Source: a virus. Taken from it: 40,600 nucleotides of DNA. Position numbers and translations under genes: made by a program. The stretch covers positions 1 to 40,600 of IMG/VR virus record IMGVR_UViG_3300007512_000085; one strand, given 5' to 3'. Below are positions 15,868 to 25,900 of the stretch, piece by piece. Positions within the stretch are counted from its first letter, which is position 1. Every line of letters begins with the position of its first letter. The notes under the pieces were generated by a model, which made no database searches, was not told the origin of the DNA, and saw only the letters and a list, made by a program, of their open reading frames with translations.

Positions 15868-18745
15868 ATGCGCTTTGACCTTGAACGGGCGGTCTTACCA
15901 AAAAATAACGATCAAGAGTCTCTTTGTTTCTTTTGTCATCGCCTATACCTACGCGAACTCTATTGTAACAAAGATAATAACGATTTGCGGCTGGAGTCGT
16001 TGTCACAATCAAATCATCAAGAGTCCTAGAATCCCACAGCATCTCTCGTGTCGGATCTCCCTGGGATGTTGTTCGAAATCCGTTAAAAACCAAAACTCGA
16101 TTCTGTAAATTGGATGCATTTCCGCTTTTCGTTCGGTTTGCATAACGAGTAGTAACCATCACAGTAAGATCAAGAAAGCTGGTGAGATCAAAATCATACG
16201 TTGTATTTTCCAGCGCGGTAGGGGATAGGGCGTCTGCATTGAGGTTGTCGGTCAGTCCTGGACTTTGGCCTAAGAAAGAACCCACTCCAACGGTGCTTTG
16301 TGGTGTTTGATAAGTGGTTGCTGGGAGTTTGATATTTGCAGAAATACCAGAATCGCCCAACATATCTTGATACGTTCTAGAGGCGCGAGTTTCGTTAAGA
16401 TCGACTTCTGTTATTGTGGCATTCTGTAAGGTTCCCATATTATAAACAGACAAGAGGCGACCTGTTGGAGCGTTAGTCGTTATGTTATCAATATATTTTT
16501 CATTTGTGAATCGAGCATTAATGGTGTTGTCAAAATATTCTTTTAGAGTCATTGTTTGTATCTTAAAAGCAGAGATTGAATTAGATGGTGAGTTCTGAAC
16601 TGTATCTTCTACACCTCCACTACTGTGTCCCGTACTCATAAACCTATTGATTTGTTCTAATAACAATTCTAAAAGATTCTCAAACAACAATACACCATCC
16701 GGTCCTGCTGGTTTATAGTGTGGTCCGGTAGTGGAATCGCCGCGTGTCCATGCTGTAATAAGATCCATTATTTTATTTTTATATTCCCCCGGATCCGAAT
16801 GCTGTGACAAATCAACAAAATATCCCAAAGAATCCAAGTATATACCAACAATCCTAGAAAGAGTTTCATATCGCTCCAAGCGTTGGTTTTCTGTGGCTCC
16901 TGCCATTATGTGTTGCCCTGACATCGTTTGAGGTGGTGTTGCAGTAGCAGTGAACTTTCTACTTAATCTATCGTATACGCCGGGTATTTGTATTAAATTA
17001 ACATATTTTCTATATTTAGCGAGTGCCGTTGAAAGATTATTATATATGGTATTTATTAGTGGAATAAAGCCGTCGAGAACCTCAACATCGATTGCATATT
17101 GAAATTGTCCATCGGTTTCTCTACGCATTAACCAATCTATGCCAGTAAAGTATCTCATTAAGGACGAGCTATTAGATGGCATGTCTCCATTCATTAATTC
17201 TATTTCTTGTATATCAACCTTCTGGGTCCACCACGGCTGTGTGCCGCCCTGAGTTTCAGGTCTTGGACCTGAGCGTAGATCCAATAGCGCTACCGGAATT
17301 TCTAGAGGATCGTTTTTTGTTACTTGATTATGTATTGGGGATCCTAAAATATTGCGTGCCGGGTTTTCTTCCACTTGTCGCCTGCTTAATATAAATTTTG
17401 TTATTTCTGAATTGTCGGCCACTTGTTGCCTTGCGGCAGGGCTCATTTTTTTTATAATACTTGAATATTTGGAATTATCAATTACATATTTTCCGTAGTC
17501 AAAGCCAAAAAGATATCTTACGCGCCTTTCACTGTCTTTTGATAATAACAGTTCAGTAAAATAAGAATTTTTGTTGTTTAGTTGGTTTAAGATATCTCGC
17601 TGCTCTGGAAATTCAAGTTGAGTTTGTGTTACCCTGTTTAGCTCTGCTACTAAAACATCAATTTCATTTCTAATTCTAAAATCTTGAACATTAAATACGG
17701 GAGTAAAGACTGGTGTTAATTCGTGATTGTGTGGACCAGCACCTGGGTTTCCATATAGAAAAAGACAACTTTGTTCGCTTACAGGTATATGCTGTTCGGG
17801 TTGGCCGTCGATGTGTTGACCTGTGAGTGTCGCGGAGTCCTCTTTGACCCAACATTCGCTCTGTGCCTCTTGTACAATACCGTTAACTATTTTATGTCGG
17901 TGTCTAATATTTGGCTCTTGTGGATCGGCAGCATATGATGTATACCCGTTTCCATTAGAGTCAAGATCTTCATACGCATGTACATGTGCTGGCACTCTAA
18001 GAGGATTTTTATAGAAGTCCACGTAGGGGCTTCCGTAGCGAGGATTGATCGACACATATGTACCCACTGTTTCGCCTTGGGCTTCTTGTATCCTAAGTTG
18101 CGACACAACTTGGGAATTTTGAAGAACCAGTTCTTGCGCGATTGGAGAAGACAAAAACAACACATTGCTAGGCAATGTAACTCCCCAATCTTGTTCAAGT
18201 TGTACAGTACGAACACGCAAAAACGTAAACACAGTTAAGTGGTTCAAAACACTCATTGATGGATGTTCTAATTTAAATGTATAAGACTTAATCAATTCTG
18301 TTGTTCCGTCACTATTGACATATGTTGCTCCACTTGGAGGCTGAAAATCAGAAAAAACTTTATTTTGAACTATGGAATTTTTCTCCGTGCTGACTGCGTT
18401 GATACTATATGTATCGGCAATAATGCCATCTGGCATATGACGACCACCAGCAAAATACTGTTGCCAATATTCTGTAGCTTCAGGAGTGGCAGAGATTAGA
18501 CAGCAAATTTCAAAGTATTGTTTAAGATCGAGAGATGTTCCAGGAAGGCTCAGTGCATCACCCAGAAGAGAAAAAGTTCCAGTTTCTCCGGGCTGATCTA
18601 CCAATTTCACATTTACAGTAATCATAGGTGTTTCTAAGTCCACCTTTCCATCCTGATCTATATCCTGCCTTGATTCTTCCAGAAAGATCTGATCTATGTA
18701 AACGCTGGGAACAATGCCACCAAATAATGAACAACCGTTAGCCAT
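15866..18745 (-). CDS. Large virion structural protein with histidine/NGNG metal-site-like module
   Basis: It has 959 residues and no named family. Near the N-terminus D28-x-D30-x-D32-G-x-x-D36 forms a calcium-type loop. Residues 254-341 hold a striking series: H254-V-H256, then D-x-NGNG (262-267), H282-x-H284-x-I, and GPHNH at 337-341. The same elements occur in order in the 2055-residue protein. A helical region (about 360-400) and many beta segments follow; the C-terminus has TSFLDLTVMVTTRYANR and RYYLCYNRVRVGIGDD. HxH motifs coordinate metal ions in trimeric tail-fibre tips such as T4 gp37, but similarity here is only at motif level. The start is ATG 18745 with GGGAG upstream; the gap to the previous stop is 5 bases. 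Tail, baseplate or fibre membership is inferred from position. Confidence 0.84.
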   Translation of the reverse strand: MANGCSLFGGIVPSVYIDQIFLEESRQDIDQDGKVDLETPMITVNVKLVDQPGETGTFSLLGDALSLPGTSLDLKQYFEICCLISATPEATEYWQQYFAGGRHMPDGIIADTYSINAVSTEKNSIVQNKVFSDFQPPSGATYVNSDGTTELIKSYTFKLEHPSMSVLNHLTVFTFLRVRTVQLEQDWGVTLPSNVLFLSSPIAQELVLQNSQVVSQLRIQEAQGETVGTYVSINPRYGSPYVDFYKNPLRVPAHVHAYEDLDSNGNGYTSYAADPQEPNIRHRHKIVNGIVQEAQSECWVKEDSATLTGQHIDGQPEQHIPVSEQSCLFLYGNPGAGPHNHELTPVFTPVFNVQDFRIRNEIDVLVAELNRVTQTQLEFPEQRDILNQLNNKNSYFTELLLSKDSERRVRYLFGFDYGKYVIDNSKYSSIIKKMSPAARQQVADNSEITKFILSRRQVEENPARNILGSPIHNQVTKNDPLEIPVALLDLRSGPRPETQGGTQPWWTQKVDIQEIELMNGDMPSNSSSLMRYFTGIDWLMRRETDGQFQYAIDVEVLDGFIPLINTIYNNLSTALAKYRKYVNLIQIPGVYDRLSRKFTATATPPQTMSGQHIMAGATENQRLERYETLSRIVGIYLDSLGYFVDLSQHSDPGEYKNKIMDLITAWTRGDSTTGPHYKPAGPDGVLLFENLLELLLEQINRFMSTGHSSGGVEDTVQNSPSNSISAFKIQTMTLKEYFDNTINARFTNEKYIDNITTNAPTGRLLSVYNMGTLQNATITEVDLNETRASRTYQDMLGDSGISANIKLPATTYQTPQSTVGVGSFLGQSPGLTDNLNADALSPTALENTTYDFDLTSFLDLTVMVTTRYANRTKSGNASNLQNRVLVFNGFRTTSQGDPTREMLWDSRTLDDLIVTTTPAANRYYLCYNRVRVGIGDDKRNKETLDRYFLVRPPVQGQSA
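17723..17986 (-). other. His/NGNG module inside the 959-residue virion protein
   Basis: It codes for residues 254-341: HVH-AYED-L-DSNGNG, then RHRHKI, and GPHNHEL at the end. The order and spacing pattern match residues 972-1017 of the 2055-residue protein, where HVH-EFTV-DANGNG, HWHQI and GPHNHVI are found in 46 residues instead of 88. Three His pairs plus an Asp/Asn-Gly turn suggest a metal-stabilised fold. Metal binding is inferred. Confidence 0.7.
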
Positions 18746-18750
18746 TTGCT

Positions 18751-19848
18751 TTATTCACTCCCACATTGATCGTCAGCAGATTTTGCAGCATAAGGATCAA
18801 GAAATTGATAATTTGATTTTGTATCAGGACACTCAAAGTCGCGGCGGGCAAATCGATATAAATCATATTCGCCATTTTTGATTTTATTGCAAATTAGCGA
18901 TGCTTCTATTTCATCGTCTGCTTCAAAATCAAAATAATAATCAACAAAACTACTGTCTATGTCGGGTATTGGAGAGCGATTTATTTCTTCTTCATCATAT
19001 AATATATCGTCTATAATCAAATCTGGCTCTGTTAAAAATCTAAGTGGCAGCACTTCTGTAACGGTTGTAGTTTCGGTGCCCTGTTGAAGTTCATTGTCTC
19101 TTATGCCGTATACTTCTATATCAAAATTATCATTTGCATATGGCACATTTTCTTCTATAACTTGAACAATCAGATCGTTTGTAGTGATGTTAAAAGAGGT
19201 GCCGTCTTCAAATGTTTTTACATCATAATTGATATCGTCAAATCCTGCTAATTGTTGTTCTAAAAGAGATTGAGGTATTCCATCAATCTCACCGTTCATA
19301 ACAGCAGCAGTATATGTCTGAGTTGTACTGCCCCCTAGTTCATTAACTACAACTTTATAATTAATTTGTACTTCGATTTGAGGAATATCTAATACAACAC
19401 CTGAGCTAGATAAGGCTAGTGTTGCTGTTGTACTTCCGGGAAGCATCTTTCCATCTAATAGTGTTATGTTCCATGCTGGTATTTTGTCATTGCCCAAATC
19501 CGATTTGGCGAGCGGGGCGATAAGAATTTGAGATTTTTCCGGTGTTGCTTCGATTAATTGTTGGGCAAGTCCTGAATCACCGGAATTTTTCGCTTCAATG
19601 GCTTTTTTCATTTCATCTTCAATACTATGAAAATTGTGAAATGGTTTTAAATTTGGTGTATTCTCTTGAATACGAAGCTCTGCTTCATATTGTGGCTCGT
19701 TAAAACTTAAATAATTTGAATCGTAAATTATGCCATCGTCATAAAATGCATAATACACTGGCTTAAGCTTACCCAAAGACAATAGGTGTTTGCCGTATTG
19801 AGTAAGCTGTAAGTCGATTACCTCTTCTTTTTTATTAAAAAATTCCAT
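18751..19848 (-). CDS. Conserved virion structural protein (FFNKKEEVIDLQLTQYG family)
   Basis: It has 365 acidic residues. The N-terminus MEFFNKKEEVIDLQLTQYG, then LLSLGKLKPVYYAFYDDGIIYDSNY, is a highly recognisable element of unassigned structural proteins in large phages. Its LT-x2-G-x3-L-x2-G ... F-x-DD-x-I-x-Y series and following I-Q-x2-TP-x-L are shared with the 296-residue protein at 12126. The middle (150-270) is beta-rich, and the C-terminus is very acidic (DDILYDEEEINRSPIPDIDS) and ends with Cys-containing segments. There is no enzyme motif. The start is ATG 19848; the nearest Shine-Dalgarno sequence (GGAG) is about 35 bases upstream, which is too far to serve it, so initiation may be weak or coupled. 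It lies between the giant protein and the 959-residue protein. Confidence 0.83.
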   Translation of the reverse strand: MEFFNKKEEVIDLQLTQYGKHLLSLGKLKPVYYAFYDDGIIYDSNYLSFNEPQYEAELRIQENTPNLKPFHNFHSIEDEMKKAIEAKNSGDSGLAQQLIEATPEKSQILIAPLAKSDLGNDKIPAWNITLLDGKMLPGSTTATLALSSSGVVLDIPQIEVQINYKVVVNELGGSTTQTYTAAVMNGEIDGIPQSLLEQQLAGFDDINYDVKTFEDGTSFNITTNDLIVQVIEENVPYANDNFDIEVYGIRDNELQQGTETTTVTEVLPLRFLTEPDLIIDDILYDEEEINRSPIPDIDSSFVDYYFDFEADDEIEASLICNKIKNGEYDLYRFARRDFECPDTKSNYQFLDPYAAKSADDQCGSE

Positions 19849-19910
19849 TATTGTATAAAGCCTATATTAATTATCGTGAACTCTCCTTTATTGCATTGCG
19901 ATTATAAATT
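19849..19910 (-). other. Longest intergenic gap, with an orphan Shine-Dalgarno-like site
   Basis: This is a 62-base AT-rich gap between the giant protein's TAA and ATG 19848. It holds AAAGGAG at about 19889-19884 with no ATG, GTG or TTG at a usable distance. It also holds a TATAAT at 19906-19901 with no recognisable -35. No hairpin with a T-run is visible, so I do not call a terminator. Confidence 0.4.
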
Positions 19911-22900
19911 TTATGTCGATCCATAGCCGCCGGGGCCAAATCCTCCACCACCAGTGAAGCCTCCAGGCATGCCTCCACCTCCGGTGCCACCGGGTGGCGG
20001 ACCTGTTTGTCCGCTGGTGCCTCCCATTCCAGCAGTCCCGCCAGTTCCTCCTCCACCATTAGGTGGTGGTCCTGTTTGTCCGCCGGTACCGCCCATTCCA
20101 GCAGTCCCGCCATTTCCACCAGTGCCTCCATTCGTTGCGTCATCTAGAGAAGCATCCTCACCAAGTTCAGTGGTGGCGGCAGTCTGAAGCTCTCCCAACT
20201 CTGTTAATACATCAGATCTTCTGCTGTCTGGATAGAACGAAACATCGTCTTCGATCTTAACAAGCTCTACCAAAGAGAAGAAGTCATATGGCCAATTGTA
20301 GCTTTGAACATAGTCCTCTCCTTTTTCGATTGCACCCTGACCTGCGCCTTGTGCAACATATTGAGTAGGGGCAAGGGTGGCAGCTACGAAAGAAGTATTA
20401 AAAGCAGTTGATGGTGAAATATTTGCGTTATTAGTTACTGTCTTGTTAAAATAGTTGCGAGCGGCTCTTTGCTTAACTTTGAACACCATCCATTGTAATT
20501 TTGGATCGATTGCTGTTAATAGTTCACCTTCTTGCAAAAAGTGTGTTATGGTTTTAGATTGTACAATATCTTCTGTAATTAATGGAGTATCTGGGTCGAA
20601 CGCTCGTCCAATGCGAGGAGGAAGATTCTGCCAAATATCAACCAAATCTTGCCGATCAAGGCTGTGTTCAAATTCAAATATATACATTGAGATTGCGGGG
20701 ACTTGATCTGGGTATGTAATAAAATCCATACTGGGCGGGAATACATATCTCTTCATTGCATCAATCTGGGTTTTAACGGACGGTCTTACGCCTTGAATTG
20801 CGGATCCTTCCGGTGCTTCAATGGCGGCTTTTACTTGAGCAAGGTTGCTGCCGGGTCTATAAAATTGTCGGGCTCCATTTTGTTCAACAAACGGAACAGC
20901 AACAACGGCTTCTCGAATCACCTTCTTTGGAGCTACCTGACCGAGAGGCTGCGGTCTTTTCGAAAATCCGACTAGATCAGCTAGCGAACCGGTTGCCCTC
21001 CCTTTTGGACTCACGCCGCCTGGCCATGGCACCACACCACCGGCACCTTGGAGTGGAAGAACATCGTCAACATCGAAGGGGGTGTCAGCGACTTCTAAGA
21101 ATATACCTTCCGAACCGGATGGGAGTCGCCCGTATTGATGCCACATCCCAATTGGGCGAGTTGCCGCGCCGCCTGACATATAAGTTGGGGATGAGTGAGA
21201 GCCTGTGTTTTCTGCCATTGTAGTGACGCCTGGGGGTGTTGCACCGGTAGAACTGCTGCACTCGATAAAGTTTAGTATTGGCGTTTCAAACTTCGCTTGA
21301 ATTACCCATTGTCCCTGATCGTCAGCAGTATAGCCTGAATATCTTAGCAGTTCTTTAAGACCCTTTGTTGTGCCAAATATATTAATTGAACTTGTAACTT
21401 GATTAGAATTTGTATTACACTGATCGGGACCATACATTGGACCGCCCTTCCCGGCGCTGCCTTCACCCTTCGATGTTATTGCCGTGCTGGGGGCATTTCC
21501 CATCCCTTCAGCCCAGGGAATGCTGCCCGCGCCTGCGGTGATCCTGGGTCCGCCAAATCTCATATAAGATGCTGTTAGTCTAGATAAGAAAGTTTCTAAT
21601 TCGATGCCAATTCCTTTATCAGCATACAAACCAGGATTATATTCCAAATCTGCCCAGGCTTCTCCATCATAGTAACAAGGCGTAACGTGCGGATAATATC
21701 CATGGCGGGAGTCTCCATAAAAACCACGGTTGATATCCGACTTGGTATAGACAGTGCTAGCAGAAAGGTTTGGACCGCCTCCAATGGGTGGACCAAAAGC
21801 AGATGGTCTACTATACATACATATTGTTTCTGATCCAGAAATAACTTGAGGGAAAGAGCTGCCGGTAATCGTCAGGTTTTTGTAATAGAGGGGTGCGGAG
21901 CGGGAGTCGAACCTCAAGCTGTTAACGCCGGGTTTCTCTTCATAAGATTTTCGAACCTTTATTCTCATTCTATAAGTTTTGTTTGGATCTGGCACCTTCC
22001 ATTGAGATTGAGGTGCTGAGAAAAACGAGGTAAATGTGCCGTTCTCTAAGAAAAATTCTGGAGTTTCTGCTAAGAAATTGTGCGCTGCTCGCTTATATCT
22101 TTCATCGCCGTCTCCTTTCCAAACCGCATGGGCATTGTCCTCCGGTGCCCAGGAGCCCGAGAAAGAACAAGAAGGATGAGGCTCCATGTCATATATTTTT
22201 TTACCGGCTATGTGAGCTTCCGGCTCTACGAGCGCTTCAAATGGCACACGTTCATCAAACGTCTCCTGTACAATTACATAAGAAGGCACTTGGTGGAAAT
22301 TTTGCGGTCCCAGACCGTTATCATAAGCACCGGTCCAAGGAGATTGTGCTGTGCATATCGGAAAATCAACGGCTAATCCAGATTTAATAGTGTTAAACAT
22401 TATTCCTGGTGCAAACATCGGGGTCAAAAATGATCTCCAAAATGCTTCTCGCGGTGTGTTATCCAAAAACTTCTCCGTGCTGCTCACAACGTGAGTCGCA
22501 TTACCAGTTAAGTGAACATACTGACCATACGATTGGGAAAATAACTGGGCTAACTGCAATGTTCTTTGGGCTGGGTAAAAGCCCTCATAGGGCAAAAGTT
22601 TCATTAGCCCCTTACATGTAACTGAAAATTCGGTGGCAACGCTATTTAGCAGAACACTTGAAGATTGTTGCATAACATCAAAATATTTCATAAAATCGCT
22701 GTGGCTGTAGGTCTTATAAAAGTTGTCTTGTAAGCTTGATGTTATAGTGGGTGCTGCACCTGTTAAACTAAAGAGTGCCGGGTCTGTAAACGGATCGATA
22801 CCCTGAACAAGATAGTCCTCCATATGATCGCTCATTCTATATTCTGGGATAATTGAATAGTCTTTTCCGTGCAATCGCATATGTTCTGTATAATCATTAT

Positions 22901-25900
22901 ACGAATCATAAAATGGGAACTTGCCGGATTGATTGCCAGCATCCCATGGGGCATCACCTGCAAAGGGAATAACTGTGGTGGGGAGTGTTTGCTGGCGCTC
23001 AATACAATTTGCGCCCCATCTTGAAGACCATGGTAAAACACTTGTGCCTGTCAACAACGTGTGTCTTCTGGCATACATGGCAGATGCAGTAATTGCATAT
23101 CGATTGGGGTTCATTGCAGCAAGAAGATTCGTGCCACCACCAGCCTTGTTCCACGGATGAGCAGGGGAATACGGTGTATGAACCGTGGTTAAACTGTTCA
23201 TAAGTTCGCCTTCTCCACCTCCGCGACGACGCTGGGTGGTGGGACTGTGCGCGAGGTCGCCGTTCGAGCCCGAAGCAACCCAAACATAGGGAGCATCTTC
23301 GGTGGTAGTCCTGAGTGTGTTGGTGCCATCACTTGTCATATCAAATTCAAGTCTTGCATCCAGTGGCCATATACTTGATGTTGGGATCACGGAGCCCTGC
23401 GAGCTTGAGATAGGTGGCTGATCTAGGACTTTTAAAGTGTCAGCAGGGAGACTGCGGGGTAGCGTTGGAACTCCAGCGGCTCTAGCAATTCGATTATCCC
23501 GCCAGAAAGACTTGTAGGTTGTTCTACCACGGACATATGGGCGATAAAGATTAATTGATTTTGGAAACACTGATTCAGAATATGTATGTCCAGTATAATC
23601 ACCATCAATCATTGTTCGCCCAAGAGACATAAAGCCCATTAGATAATCGGCTCCAGCAGGCGTGGTTGAGTTTCCTGCAAAATCAAGTTGCGGTGGAACA
23701 AGATTTAAGTTAGCATTTAATTGGTCATTGACAAAATACTCTTTTTCATTTTTATATGTTGCCTTCCACTCGACCACGGGCATATATGTCGATGCATTCG
23801 CTGTCGGAGAAAAGGTTTGTATGCTAACATCTGTTGTAAAGACCACCGGTTTATTAAACGACACAACCGGTTCGTGGAACTGTAGCACTCTTTGTGCAGG
23901 TCCGTGAATATAAGTCGGAGATAGTCCATATATCTTTGAAATATTTGTTGCGTCTTTTTTCTTTCCATTGCTCCAATGAGCCTGTAATTGTGAATTGTTA
24001 ACCCAATCGTACCCTCGATATCCGTTTTGTGCTCCAAGAGTCTCGCGGGTTGTGGCAGGATCCAGCATTGATATTGTATTATTTTTTCTCATTAATCGGA
24101 CAAGAGGGTGGTATTCGTTTCTTACCTGTCTCCAAGAAGTATAACCATACGGTCCCTGTCGGTGGAGTATAAGTGCGTTAAGAGCACTACCGGTTGTTAC
24201 GATGGAAAGGTCGTTGGAGAAGGTGCCGGGGGAACCGCCGTCGCTCCACAATGCAAAGGGGGATATCCCCGATTTGATCGCTCCCCCCAGGCAAGCAATT
24301 GAAAGGTTTCGGTAGGCACTTGCACTCTGTGGATGTGTCACATAGTTTGTAATTGGCTCTACTGGTGCTTCTAAAATATTAAATGCCGAACCCGTTGGAT
24401 CATACATTACTGTGTTCAAGCCAACAAAGTCCACTGGAATGCCCAGATTACCCGGATCCGGGTTTGAGCCACCTGCATATCGAGAGATCGACGCCGAATA
24501 TTGGCTAGCAGATAAGAACGTGATAGCCGGGACAAGTTGACCGGGGGTATCAAGTCGTGTTGAGACGGTACCGGATATCATTCCAGAAGGGGGAGCGTGC
24601 CCAATTCCGCTGCCAGCTATCAGATTACCGGTTAAAATAGCAGGTCCAATCGAAGAATATTGATAATCATTTTGTGGGATTGGGTGCTGAATCCACCAGT
24701 TGTCATATACAGAACCCGATGTAAATCTGCTACGACCACCATGGAAACCAAAGTGCAATTGACTTCCTGAAGCATATGGGTCTAAGAGACGACCTGGGAA
24801 CGGACGTTGTGCGGCGAACCCGCTTACACCAAAGGTGTTGCCGTCCCAATAGTCGCGGGAACCCGAGTGTTGCATACATTCACGTAACTGAATCACGTTA
24901 TAAAGTTGAGAATCCATTGTAACTGTCGAATTTCCGTATGGCCAGGATCCTTTTACGACCTGTTGGACATAAACATTCCAGGTGTCCGGGGCGAGAGCGT
25001 TGACCCTGTAATCGGCATTCCAAAGTGGGTTTGCAACGGGATCGGACGCCCACCACCACCAGATCGAATTGCGAATCTGTATTACTACTTCCTTGTGGGT
25101 TGTATCGCCACTGATTCCTATTGTTCCGTTTGCGTAGGCGGCGGTAGTTTTGTCAAACGTAAATGTTTTTTGAGTTCCATTTTGGGCTCTAAGAGTGAAA
25201 CTATATCCATGATAGTTATCCAGGTTAAAAACATTGTTAACAACGTGGATCGCCAAGGTACCAGGGCGGGGCTCCGCTTCGGTGACTTGTACTTTTGCAT
25301 TTCTATTAACTTTGTGATATGATGGTTCTGCTATAAAAGAAGCCGATACGATGGGGTTATCCGTCATACCGTCAGAACCCGCCTGTCCACAGTGAAGGGT
25401 TAAAAGAGTTCGAAGTCCACGGTTGCGACCCAAATGATCCGTGACGCCTATCGTTGCTGTTCGTTCTTTGGGGCTTCCCGCTGCTAAGGTGGCTGCTGGC
25501 TCGCCCGAGCCAGAGCCGCGCACCATTAGGTTTCTCCAAGGCAGCGCGTTATACGCCGAATATTCTGCTGCCATAACGTCTAAGAAACCCAACGAGTTGA
25601 CCTCTGGTCCGCCAGGGGCTGAGAATCTTTCAACTATAACCGCTGATTGTGTTGCCCTGTTTGGAACCTGAAGCACTGTGCCGGAAGTGCTCACAGTGTT
25701 GGCATCAACTGCTTGTGGATGATATAAGTTAGATACTCTGCTAAGATTTTTTGTTTGTTCATTGGTCCCGCCCACATTGGGACCGGCAAGAAAACCATTT
25801 CCACGGTTCCAGCCAGCTTCCGAAACGGGTCGCACCCCAACTAATGTATGAACATTTGTAGTTTTAGGTTTATCAATAGCATATCTTGCCGGAAGTAGGG

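Noticed and set aside
15730-16108. Plus-strand ORFs across the 925/959-residue gene junction
   Set aside because: They read the complement of two well-supported genes and of the Thr/Glu linker; composition is that of a shadow.
19871-20143. Minus-strand 90-residue ORF in another frame of the giant gene's end
   Set aside because: It is a frame-shifted reading of the same Gly-rich repeat and has repetitive low-quality sequence.
19954-20260. Plus-strand Pro-rich ORFs opposite the end of the giant gene
   Set aside because: They are the antisense of the Gly/Thr repeat; no ribosome site and they lie wholly within a long coherent gene on the other strand.
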